This document shows, in pieces, positions 1 to 14,674 of a DNA stretch of 64,000 nt. The notes below the pieces were generated by a model that was given only the letters and a program-made list of their open reading frames with translations, made no database searches and had not been told where the DNA came from. Numbering within the stretch: the stretch's first letter is position 1; each line of letters starts with the position of its first letter. The DNA comes from Vicinamibacterales bacterium (GTDB taxonomy: Bacteria > Acidobacteriota > Vicinamibacteria > Vicinamibacterales > UBA2999): assembly GCA_041659285.1 (NCBI GenBank), contig JBAZYO010000003.1:62001-126000 (forward strand). Reading direction: 5' to 3'. The position numbers and the translations under genes were made by a program.

Positions 1-1
1 C

Positions 2-7944
<7,943 letters not shown>

Positions 7945-7955
7945 CACTGAACGTA

Positions 7956-7985
7956 GGGCGCCACTTCATGTGGCGCCCTTCGTGT
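7956..7985 (+). terminator. Intrinsic terminator after rpoC
   Basis: A perfect 9-bp stem (GGGCGCCAC / GTGGCGCCC) with a 5-base loop starts 12 bases after the rpoC stop and is followed by a T-rich but interrupted stretch (TTCGTGTTT). It would end the rpoB-rpoC transcript. Confidence 0.7.
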
Positions 7986-7993
7986 TTAACCGA

Positions 7994-8044
7994 GCCTTCG
8001 ACGCGCCAGTCGATCGCTCTCGCGATCAACTGGCTTGCTCAGGC
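7994..8044. repeat. REP-like palindromic element between the two rpoC ends
   Basis: The core is a long hairpin at 8005-8034: GCCAGT, one mismatch, GATCGC, loop TCTC, GCGATC, one mismatch, ACTGGC. The outer ends GCCT (7994) and AGGC (8041) also pair. The layout (CCTTCGAC ... GCTCAGG) resembles short palindromic intergenic repeats seen in many high-GC soil bacteria. It sits exactly between the functional rpoC end and the duplicated rpoC tail. Confidence 0.6.
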
Positions 8045-8050
8045 CAGGGC

Positions 8051-8137
8051 GACGACGAGCTGGAGCTCGATCGTGAGATGGAGTATCTCGTGGAGCCGGA
8101 AGAGGCAGAGGCCAGAGGGATTACCGAGGTCGAATAA
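8051..8137 (+). pseudogene. Second, diverged copy of the last 29 rpoC codons
   Basis: Read in frame, this stretch gives the same 28-residue C-terminus as RpoC plus a TAA stop. 26 of 28 residues are identical; residues 20-21 are E-A here and L-D in rpoC. Ten other sense codons differ only synonymously. There is no start codon or ribosome site, so it is not translated by itself. The pattern of mostly synonymous change shows that both copies evolved as functional rpoC ends before they came together here. It is probably the leftover 3' end of a replaced rpoC allele. A separate terminator follows it. Confidence 0.85.
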
Positions 8138-8140
8138 ATC

Positions 8141-8176
8141 AAAGAGGCGGGTCTTTCGACCCGCCTCTTTTTCTTT
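8141..8176. terminator. Strong intrinsic terminator, probably bidirectional
   Basis: A perfect 13-bp stem (AAAGAGGCGGGTC / GACCCGCCTCTTT) with a TTTC loop is followed by TTCTTTC. It lies between the rpoC-tail copy and the convergent lipoprotein gene whose stop is at 8177-8179, so it can serve both directions. Confidence 0.85.
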
Positions 8177-9106
8177 CTACTGCTTCCGCAGCGAGAAGAC
8201 GTTGCGCTCCGGCAAGCCGTCCGTGTTGGTTCCCGAGAAGGTGCCAGTCATGGTGTTATCGCCGGTGTTCACTTGCATCGAGCCCGGCATGACAGCAGTG
8301 CTCCCCGAGACAATCGTCAAATTGCCGGTGAAGTTCGTAATGGCGCCCGACACTTGCCCCGGGAACAGATCGAGCGTGGCGGGGTAACTGGAGAATGTGC
8401 CCGTCAGGCGAGTGCTCGAATGCTGGAGCACGACGCTCAGGTTGAGAGGCGCGCGTGGGTTGCCGTTGCCGATGGTGGCGATCACCGTCCCGGACCACGT
8501 TCCGGACAGAGTTCCTGTGGGCGTGGGTGTCGGGACTGGCGCAGGTGTGCCTGTGGCCGGCAGGCCGCAGCCGCCGCCACGATCGTCAACGGCATTCGAC
8601 GTCGCGACCTTGAACCGGATCTTGAAGTTATACGGCGGCCCGGTCGGGGTGCCGTTCGGCGCGTTAAACCTGACTGAGCACGCGACATTGTCGGGCCCGA
8701 ATACGCCCTCGGGCCCTTCGTCGATGACCACTGACCCCTTTTCGACGCCGGCGGCGCGACTCAGGAACGGCGGTGTCAGCGCGAAGCTGACGCCCATGTT
8801 CCCGAGGCTCAACATCTGGCCAACGAGCTCGTAATTGCACGGCACGACGGAGCGTGTGATGACGAAGTTCTGGTTCGCGCCGATTTGCTGGTTGAACGTT
8901 TCCCCGTATAACTGGAACGTGACGCTGACGCCGGTGCTCCCGCCATTGAAGCCCACCGCGACCTGGGGTATCGCAGCTCCGGAACAACCGGCCGGCGTGG
9001 TGGCGGTCGGCGTCGCCGCGGTTGGCGCGGTGGGCGACGAGCCGCCTCCATTGGAACCGCTGCAGGCGGTGACGAGGGCCACGACGAGAATCACACCGCG
9101 GTTCAC
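8177..9106 (-). CDS. Putative lipoprotein of unknown function (third of three)
   Basis: A 309-residue exported protein. The N-terminus is short and hydrophobic and ends in a lipobox (LVTAC-S), followed by a Gly/Ser then Pro/Thr/Ala linker. The middle part is Gly- and Asn-rich. A second PTPTPTGTLSGTW linker near residue 190 leads into a beta-rich C-terminal domain full of 'TGTFSG' turns, which recalls small beta-barrel or lipocalin-like folds, but no family is recognised. The start is GTG 9106, overlapping the stop of the upstream lipoprotein gene by GTGA, so the two are probably co-translated. Likely site: outer-membrane or periplasmic face. Function unknown. Confidence 0.75.
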   Translation of the reverse strand: MNRGVILVVALVTACSGSNGGGSSPTAPTAATPTATTPAGCSGAAIPQVAVGFNGGSTGVSVTFQLYGETFNQQIGANQNFVITRSVVPCNYELVGQMLSLGNMGVSFALTPPFLSRAAGVEKGSVVIDEGPEGVFGPDNVACSVRFNAPNGTPTGPPYNFKIRFKVATSNAVDDRGGGCGLPATGTPAPVPTPTPTGTLSGTWSGTVIATIGNGNPRAPLNLSVVLQHSSTRLTGTFSSYPATLDLFPGQVSGAITNFTGNLTIVSGSTAVMPGSMQVNTGDNTMTGTFSGTNTDGLPERNVFSLRKQ

Positions 9107-9666
9107 TGCCGGTTGACCGCAAACGTTCCGCGACGGCCCGCGAAGCTGGCCACCGTCCCGGTCATCCGGGTGGCGGTAAATGTTCCGGAAAAATCAATCG
9201 TTGTTCCCCTACCATCGGGATTCGGGAAGCTGAACGAGATCGTTCCCGATCCGACGGTCCCGTTGATCACGGTCCACTTTTCTTCGGCACCCATCTGGCC
9301 ACAATTCACCGGATTCGGCACCCACTTTCGAACCTTCGAGACTGCCGTACCCGTCAGCGCCGTTCCGCTCGCCGTCAAGTCAAGCTGGAGATCGAACTCG
9401 ATATCACACACGGTTGGGCTGCCCGCGCCGGGCTCAATGATCATTCCATCAAGCGTTACGCCCACCCATCTTCCGGTCGCTGATATTGGTGTTGGTGCCG
9501 GCGTTGGAGTGGGTGTCGGAGCCGGCGCCGGCGCCGGAGCAGGCGCCGGGGCTGGCGCTGGAGCGGGCGTCGGCGCAGGCGCCGTTGGCGGCGGCGTCGC
9601 GGCCGTTGGTGCGGTCGGCGACGATGAACTGCCCCCGCCGCAGGCCATCATCGCAGCGCAAGCCAC
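9103..9666 (-). CDS. Putative lipoprotein, signal peptide out of frame (second of three)
   Basis: An open frame of 187 codons from GTG 9666. It begins with a partial signal sequence, a lipobox-like MMAC and a long Ala-Pro/Thr-Pro linker, then a beta-rich domain ending TGTVASFAGRRGTFAVNRQ. The better start is ATG 9686, with AGGAGA four bases before it, but that frame ends after 12 codons. One extra T in the run of six at 9672-9677 (minus strand) would join ATG 9686 to the body and give a textbook lipoprotein leader (MRRFF-SLVACAAMMAC). The gene is therefore either frameshifted, wrongly sequenced at a homopolymer, or expressed through slippage. Function unknown. Confidence 0.65.
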   Translation of the reverse strand: MACAAMMACGGGSSSSPTAPTAATPPPTAPAPTPAPAPAPAPAPAPAPAPTPTPTPAPTPISATGRWVGVTLDGMIIEPGAGSPTVCDIEFDLQLDLTASGTALTGTAVSKVRKWVPNPVNCGQMGAEEKWTVINGTVGSGTISFSFPNPDGRGTTIDFSGTFTATRMTGTVASFAGRRGTFAVNRQ

Positions 9667-9694
9667 GAGCGAAAAAATCGTCTCATTTGTTCTC

Positions 9695-10525
9695 CTATTG
9701 CGATTGATTGGCCTGCCACGACCGCGGGCCGTCGTGCGGATTCCTGCAGGTGTACTTTCCTTCGCCGAAATTGGGTCTGGCCAGCGAGTTCATCTGGCCC
9801 GTGAAGTCGGCGAGGAAGCTGGGGCTTATTATGCAGGGCCACGTAAATGTGACGTTGCCGAAGTTGTCCACCGTTCCCGCCATCAGTCCATCTGCGGCCG
9901 AAATAATGCCGTTCCGAATCGTCATGAACCGGGCGATGTTCTGGGAGCCCGAGGTCGTCGCACTGGTGGGATAGCTGATGAAAAAATTGTAGACACCGTC
10001 GAACTTGCCGCTCGGCGCTCCTGGAGCCAACACGGGCGGCGTGGTCGCGGCCGGCACGGGTGTGATGCTCGAGCTGCTCGGCGACGTGAAGCTGCCGCCG
10101 ACCCCCGCGCTGTCGGCATACGTGACCACGAAGGTCACCTGCGTGAACGGGTCCCGGTTATCACTTGTGACGTTGAGCTGATACACATTCGAGCCGCCTG
10201 ACGCGAGCGCGGTCACGATGTTGTCGTTGCGGTCGAACGTCGCGCTCCCGTTGCGCGTAGCATTGGACAGGTTCACGCGAATCGACGCGATGGTCGCGCC
10301 GCTACGGTGGCTCGACTCGGTCAACGTGAGCGTGTTCCTGTAGAGGACGCCGGTCGCTGTTGGTTCAACGGTCGCCGAGACATTCAGCACGAGGACTATG
10401 GCCGTCGATAGCGGACCAGGAGGGGCCGACGGTGCAGAGGGCGCGGTTGGTGTAGACGAACCGCCGCCGCACGCCGCCAGCGTGAAAACGAGCGCTGTAG
10501 AGGCCAAACGAAAAATGTTGTTCAT
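9695..10525 (-). CDS. Putative lipoprotein of unknown function (first of three)
   Basis: A 276-residue protein with a clear lipoprotein leader: MNNIFRLASTALVFTLAAC, so Cys19 would be lipidated. It continues with Gly/Ser and a Thr/Ala/Pro linker. Residues of about 40-150 form a beta-sandwich-like region (alternating V/L/T strands) and the C-terminal part ends in a Cys-containing domain (TFTWPC...KYTC). No known family is recognised. It heads a three-gene cluster on the minus strand whose members share the architecture leader - PTAP linker - beta domain but have little sequence in common. It diverges from the HTH regulator gene at 10624, a hint that the two are functionally linked. Confidence 0.75.
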   Translation of the reverse strand: MNNIFRLASTALVFTLAACGGGSSTPTAPSAPSAPPGPLSTAIVLVLNVSATVEPTATGVLYRNTLTLTESSHRSGATIASIRVNLSNATRNGSATFDRNDNIVTALASGGSNVYQLNVTSDNRDPFTQVTFVVTYADSAGVGGSFTSPSSSSITPVPAATTPPVLAPGAPSGKFDGVYNFFISYPTSATTSGSQNIARFMTIRNGIISAADGLMAGTVDNFGNVTFTWPCIISPSFLADFTGQMNSLARPNFGEGKYTCRNPHDGPRSWQANQSQ

Positions 10526-10623
10526 GAGCCATCAAACATGGCCCACTTCCGTGTCCCGCTCAACCGGCAACACCGCGCAACTCCGCGTATTGCATCGATT
10601 CGGACCATAATTAGGGCGCACTT

Positions 10624-11907
10624 ATGGCCGATCTCGACCAAAAGCATCATCGGCTCGACTCCTGGAAGGCGATCGCTGATTACCTGCAGCGCGATGTTGC
10701 GACCGTTCGCCGCTGGGAAAAGAACCTTGCCCTCCCCGTCCATCGCGTCGGTGGCATTGGCCGCTCGGTGTTCGCCGATTCCGCGGAGATTGACGCGTGG
10801 CTCACTCAGTCCAGGCCGCAGGCGTCGGATCCGTCCGCGACCGGGCCGATTCTCCCTACCGGCAGTTCACGTCAGCGGCAGTCGTGGCCATGGCTCCTGC
10901 TGCTGGTCGTCGCCTTTGCTTTCGTCGTCGGCCTGTATGCCCGGACGGCCCTGGTGGGTGTCGGCGATCTGGACGTCGAGGTCACTGCCGGCGGCGTGAT
11001 CGCGCGCGATGCGGCGCGCGTGGAGCAGTGGCGCCACGAGTTCGATGCCGGCTATAGGACGTTCCTGCCGCCCGCGCCTGTGCAGGTCGTGGCTGGGAAG
11101 AATCCCGGAGTCTACGTCGCGACCAGCTATCGTGCACGGCAGCACGAAGATCAGGTCGAGGGCGGTGAGCTCTCTCTGTTCGACGTGACGGGCCGACTGC
11201 AGCGCACGTTCTCCTTTTCCGATCGCGTCAGCTTCCATGGCCAGCCATACAGCGCGCCGTGGGCGATTACGGCGTTCACCGTCAACCCGGCAGGCGGTGA
11301 GTATTCAGTGGCGGTGACCGGCCATCACTACACGTGGGATCCAGGCGTGTTGACGATCCTTGATGCAGAGTGGCGGCGCCGTGGGACCTTCGTGCACGCC
11401 GGCTGGATCGAACAGGTGAGATGGCTCGATCACAGGCGGCTTGCGATTGGTGGCTTCTCGAATGCGCATGACGGCGGCATGGTGTCGCTCATCGACGCGG
11501 CGGCTCTCGACGGCCAGGGCCCGGAACCGTCAGGCAGCCGGCACTTTTGCGAAACCTGCGGACCCAACGCACCGTTGAAGATGGTGATTTTTCCGAGGAC
11601 CGAGCTGAATCGCCTCAGCGGATCGCCGTTCAATCGCGTGATACTCGCTACTTCCGGCGATCGACTGTCGGCACGGACGATCGAGATGCCCGCCGAGCGG
11701 GGCGATGCGGTCGCGGTCTATGAGTTCACGGCGTCGCTCGATCTTGTCAGCGCCCAGTTCGGCGACCGCTATTGGGAGATGCATCGCAGCCTGGAGGCGG
11801 ACGGGCGGATCACCCACCGGCGCGATCAGTGTCCCGATCGCGATGGTCCCCGCCAGATGCAAATGTGGGAGCCGGCAAGCGGATGGCGCACGGTTCGCAT
11901 CCGCTGA
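10624..11907 (+). CDS. Membrane-anchored HTH regulator of acidobacterial type
   Basis: 427 residues. Residues 11-60 form a MerR/excisionase-like winged helix (LDSWKAIADYL, VRRWEKN, DAWL). A basic linker is followed by one transmembrane helix at about 88-107. Residues 110-427 lie outside the membrane and are beta-rich, with no enzyme motif seen. The layout (cytoplasmic DNA-binding domain, one helix, outer sensor domain) is common in Acidobacteriota and suggests a one-component sensor acting directly on DNA. It diverges from the three-lipoprotein cluster, which may be its target; this is inference. Alternative starts are unlikely because the HTH motif begins close to ATG 10624. Confidence 0.75.
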   Translation: MADLDQKHHRLDSWKAIADYLQRDVATVRRWEKNLALPVHRVGGIGRSVFADSAEIDAWLTQSRPQASDPSATGPILPTGSSRQRQSWPWLLLLVVAFAFVVGLYARTALVGVGDLDVEVTAGGVIARDAARVEQWRHEFDAGYRTFLPPAPVQVVAGKNPGVYVATSYRARQHEDQVEGGELSLFDVTGRLQRTFSFSDRVSFHGQPYSAPWAITAFTVNPAGGEYSVAVTGHHYTWDPGVLTILDAEWRRRGTFVHAGWIEQVRWLDHRRLAIGGFSNAHDGGMVSLIDAAALDGQGPEPSGSRHFCETCGPNAPLKMVIFPRTELNRLSGSPFNRVILATSGDRLSARTIEMPAERGDAVAVYEFTASLDLVSAQFGDRYWEMHRSLEADGRITHRRDQCPDRDGPRQMQMWEPASGWRTVRIR

Positions 11908-11921
11908 CCGCGAAAACTTCA

Positions 11922-11958
11922 GGGCACGGAAACCATTGGCTTCCGTGCCCTTCTTCTT
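11922..11958. terminator. Bidirectional terminator between convergent genes
   Basis: GGGCACGGAA at 11922-11931 pairs perfectly with TTCCGTGCCC at 11941-11950 (10 bp, 9-base loop) and is followed by TTCTTCTTTC. It serves the HTH regulator gene, and by position also the convergent VOC gene. Confidence 0.8.
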
Positions 11959-11959
11959 T

Positions 11960-12979
11960 CTACTTCTTCCGTTTCGCCGTCTTCTTCTTGGCCGCTTTCT
12001 TCTTTGCCGGCTTCGCTTTCTTTGCCGACCTCTTCACCGGCTTGGCCTTCGCCTTTTTCGCCTTGCCCGCCGTAGCCTTGGTGGAGGTGGGAGCGGCCTT
12101 CTTGGGCGCCTTTTTCGCCTTCTTCTTCGGGGGCGCGGCTTTCTTCGCCGGCTTGCCCGCCGACCTGTCCGCCGTAGCTTTAGCGGAGGCGGAAGCCTTG
12201 GCGGAGGTGGGATTCAGCGAGTGCACGGCGAACATCGCGCCCTGCGGATCCATGCCTTGCGCGATCCAGTCGCCGCCGGGCACTTCCATCGGGCCGTTGA
12301 CGATCTTGCCGCCGTTGGCGGCCGCAATCGCCGCCGCCGCCTTCGCATCCTTGACCAGCGCATAGGGCATCCATGCCGCCGGCGCGCCCGGTGGCGGCTT
12401 CATGATCCCGCCGTTGGGGATGCCGCCGCCGCGTCCGAACATCTGGTACACGCCCATCTCGCCCATGTCGATGGCCGACGTCTTCTCCCATCCAAACAAG
12501 GTCTCGTAGAACTTCCACGCGCCCTCTGGGTTGGGCGTGTAGAGCTCGAACCACGAGAAGTCGCCCACACCGGGCTGGCCGCCTCTGCCGGGCCTGTTTG
12601 GTGGGGGCTGGAAGATGCCGAACGCCGCCCCGAACGGATCCTGAACGACGGCAAAGCGGCCCGCGTCGGGAATGTCGGCGGGCTGTTTCAGCACGCGGCC
12701 GCCGAGTTGGGCGATCCGAATGGCGGTGTCGTCGACGTTCGGCGTCCCGACGTACATCATCCAGTTCGGCGGCGCGCCCATCTGCCTGGCGGCGTCCGGC
12801 AGCAGCATCAGGCCGCCCACGCCTGCGCCCGCGAGGTTGTTGAAGACGATGTAGGAGCCGTCAGGAGCGAAGGGCACCGACGTCCACCGCATGACTTTCT
12901 TGTAAAAGGACTCGGCTGCCGCCGTGTCCGTGGACATCAGTTCACACCACACGAACGATCCGAGAAGTTTGTCAGCCAT
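11960..12979 (-). CDS. Two-domain VOC (glyoxalase-like) protein with histone-H1-like tail
   Basis: 339 residues. Residues 1-125 and about 135-250 are two glyoxalase/bleomycin-resistance-like (VOC) domains: FVWCELMSTD..AESFYKKVM, then FSWFELYTPNPEGAWKFYETLFGW, each ending in a DP.G..F.. strand. The substrate is unknown. From about residue 257 the composition changes abruptly to Lys/Ala/Pro repeats (AKKAAPPKKKAKKAPKK type) like a histone H1 tail, which would bind nucleic acid. The junction peptide at about 257-275 (SAKASASAKATADRSAGK) is encoded by a palindromic repeat (12155-12212), and a shorter related peptide (TSTKATAGK) occurs again in the tail. The tail looks like a repeat-mediated fusion. 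ATG 12979 is the first in-frame start with the conserved beginning. Confidence 0.8.
   Translation of the reverse strand: MADKLLGSFVWCELMSTDTAAAESFYKKVMRWTSVPFAPDGSYIVFNNLAGAGVGGLMLLPDAARQMGAPPNWMMYVGTPNVDDTAIRIAQLGGRVLKQPADIPDAGRFAVVQDPFGAAFGIFQPPPNRPGRGGQPGVGDFSWFELYTPNPEGAWKFYETLFGWEKTSAIDMGEMGVYQMFGRGGGIPNGGIMKPPPGAPAAWMPYALVKDAKAAAAIAAANGGKIVNGPMEVPGGDWIAQGMDPQGAMFAVHSLNPTSAKASASAKATADRSAGKPAKKAAPPKKKAKKAPKKAAPTSTKATAGKAKKAKAKPVKRSAKKAKPAKKKAAKKKTAKRKK
12155..12212. repeat. Palindromic intergenic-type repeat inside the VOC gene
   Basis: The stretch reads CCGCCGTAGCTTTAGCGG followed by AGGCGGAAGCC and GGCGGAGGTGGG, a self-complementary unit of a kind normally found between genes. A shortened relative (CGCCGTAGCC...GGTGGAGGTGGG) lies at about 12068-12094. 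Both are read in frame. The longer one marks the border between the VOC domains and the Lys-rich tail. Confidence 0.65.
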
Positions 12980-13082
12980 GGTGGGCCATCCTAATCGATC
13001 TTGCTGAGCTGTTCGAGACCGTTGGTCACCGCGATTGCCACCCCAGGTTTACCAAATTTCGCCGGCTACGCTCCGGCCACCG

Positions 13083-13228
13083 CTCTTCGGGACGCGTAGA
13101 ACGACGAGCAGCGTCGACAGGGCCAAGGTCCAGCCGCGTTCTTCGTGGCCATCGGACTCGCTGCAAGCATTGTTCCCGCGCGCCGAGCCGCTCGGGTCGA
13201 TCCTGTGATCGCGCTGAGGGCCGACTAA
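13083..13228 (+). pseudogene. 3' remnant of an ADOP/MacB-like permease gene
   Basis: From 13145 to the TAA at 13226-13228 one frame encodes VAIGLAASIVPARRAARVDP then VIALRAD. This is the signature C-terminus of acidobacterial FtsX/MacB-type permeases (last helix, PARRAARVDP, VIALR). A short LFGT match, also typical just before the last helix, lies in a different frame at 13083, so the remnant carries at least one frameshift. Nothing of the rest of the permease (about 800 codons) is present. The overlapping minus-strand open frame at 13026-13277 is not considered a gene. The remaining sequence around it (12980-13277) holds short repeats, including CTCTGTGGCCTCTGTGGCC at 13257-13275. Confidence 0.65.
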
Positions 13229-13277
13229 ACGGGTCAGTAGAAAAGAGGTCTGTGTCCTCTGTGGCCTCTGTGGCCAA

Positions 13278-14087
13278 TTATCGTGTGACGGGCTGCTTGC
13301 GCAGGTGGCCGTACATGAGCTCTTCCGCGAACGGCACGCACTTGTATTCCATCAGCTGCATGTTCGGTTCGCGCCGGCGGTAGAGCGGCATGCTCATCTT
13401 CCACGGCTTCGAGAACACCTTCGGATCCTCGATGGTGGCCTCGTACTGCAGGGTGTTGTCGTCAACCGCGGTGTAGCGCTCGGTCACCTTCAGCGCGTCG
13501 CTGTGGTGGTTGCCGGCGCGGTCGAACCAGGTCTCTTCCATCTGGTCGGTCACCTCGATGACCAGCGACTCGCCGTCCCAGCGGCCGAGCGACCATCCCA
13601 TCCACGCCGGCGCGGGACTCTTCTCCGTGCTGTTCATCCGCACGATGCGGCTGGTGCTGGCGAACTCGTAGGTCATCACCACGGTGTCGGTGGCCTGCAC
13701 GATCTGGAAGGGATACGGCATGTAGGTCGAGCGCGGGATGCCGGGCATGAAGCACTTGATCTCGGGATCGCGCGTCATCCAGTTCTCGCCGTTGGCCTTC
13801 TTCTTGGCGAGCGCCTCGGGCAGGTAGGGGATCTCGTCGCCATCAACGACGCCGAGGCCCGGCGGCACGCTGAACGCGGCGCCCAGGGCGACCACCGGGC
13901 CCTGGCGCGCCTCGTGAGCCTGGATGTCCCAGTTCGCGGTGTTGACCGCCTGCCAGATGCCGCCCAGGTTCGGCTTGCCGTCCGGCGTGCGCGGCGCGCG
14001 GTACGGCTGCGGAGCGCCGCCGCACGCCGAGACCATGGTGCCGAGGATGAACGCCGCGGTGAGTGCGTGCCAGGTCCGCGCGCGCAC
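13278..14087 (-). CDS. Secreted protein of the TPDGxPNLxGxW family, function unknown
   Basis: 269 residues with an N-terminal export signal ending in a lipobox-like VSAC-G at residue 22, then RTPDGKPNLGGIW. Further family motifs are LGRWDGESLVIEVTD, a VTERYT segment and TIEDPKVFSKPW. The same order of motifs is found in the gene at 14675, so they are paralogues. These proteins are abundant in Acidobacteriota; their biochemical role is not known to me. The GTG start at 14087 shares a base with the stop of the upstream DUF6152 gene (TAGTG), indicating co-translation. Confidence 0.75.
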   Translation of the reverse strand: MRARTWHALTAAFILGTMVSACGGAPQPYRAPRTPDGKPNLGGIWQAVNTANWDIQAHEARQGPVVALGAAFSVPPGLGVVDGDEIPYLPEALAKKKANGENWMTRDPEIKCFMPGIPRSTYMPYPFQIVQATDTVVMTYEFASTSRIVRMNSTEKSPAPAWMGWSLGRWDGESLVIEVTDQMEETWFDRAGNHHSDALKVTERYTAVDDNTLQYEATIEDPKVFSKPWKMSMPLYRRREPNMQLMEYKCVPFAEELMYGHLRKQPVTR

Positions 14088-14536
14088 TAGCGGACCGGCC
14101 CCTTCGGCCTAGGTTTGTCGTTGGGGTCGCGGCCGTCTTTCGGCGCGCCGGTGCCGGACGACCCCATGAACAGGGTGCGGCCGTCTGGGAACGTGATGTC
14201 GCGGCCGTTGGCCCGCATGCGGCCGTCCTTCGCGCGGTAGCCCGAGACGACGATCACCGTGCCGATCTTGATCGAGTCGCGGGAGATGCCGTTGCGTTGC
14301 AGCGTATTCGGCGTGCCACCCTCGACCATCCAGATCTCGGTCTTGCCGTTGGCGGCCTTGTGCTCCATGTGAATCCACGCGTGCGGGTTGATCCACTCGA
14401 CCTTGGTGACCGGCCCGCGCAGCGAGACGGGGGCGCTGGCGTCGAATTCGGCGGAGAACGCGTGGTGGGCCAACAACTGGCTGCCGGCGGCCAAAAGTGC
14501 CGCGCCGACGACCGCAATCCAAAGCCTCTGTGACAT
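14087..14536 (-). CDS. DUF6152-family exported protein
   Basis: 149 residues with a cleavable-looking signal peptide (about 1-23, ending LLAHHAF). The core has the family hallmarks HHAFSAEFD, V.L.G.VTKVEWINPHAWI, then a beta-rich half with VSGYRAKDG and DITFPDGRTLF. This matches the DUF6152 family of small periplasmic beta-barrel-like proteins, whose function is unknown. An AGGAGG lies well spaced before ATG 14536. It leads a two-gene unit with the 13278 gene; DUF6152 and TPDG proteins are often neighbours in related genomes, from general knowledge. Confidence 0.8.
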   Translation of the reverse strand: MSQRLWIAVVGAALLAAGSQLLAHHAFSAEFDASAPVSLRGPVTKVEWINPHAWIHMEHKAANGKTEIWMVEGGTPNTLQRNGISRDSIKIGTVIVVSGYRAKDGRMRANGRDITFPDGRTLFMGSSGTGAPKDGRDPNDKPRPKGPVR

Positions 14537-14618
14537 TACCCGGACCTCCTAGTGGGGGGGAGAATACCATTCGACTCGATTTTTCTGACGCCTCCGGCGG
14601 CAGAAAATCTCGCTCATG

Positions 14619-14666
14619 GTGTCGCTCAATCGGCCCACTGGACGGGACCGGCCTCTTGAGCGACAC
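14619..14666. promoter_or_regulatory. 11-bp perfect inverted repeat in divergent promoter region
   Basis: GTGTCGCTCAA (14619-14629) and TTGAGCGACAC (14656-14666) are exact reverse complements separated by 26 bases. The right arm ends 8 bases before the ATG at 14675, where a ribosome site should be, so it could act as an operator or as an RNA hairpin that controls translation. No clear -35/-10 pair was found nearby. Confidence 0.5.
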
Positions 14667-14674
14667 TACGGCGC

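Noticed and set aside
13026..13277. Minus-strand open frame of 83 codons
   Set aside because: It begins in a repeat (MATEATEDTD from CACAGAGGCCACAGAGGAC) and overlaps a permease remnant on the other strand; Arg-rich with no family signal.
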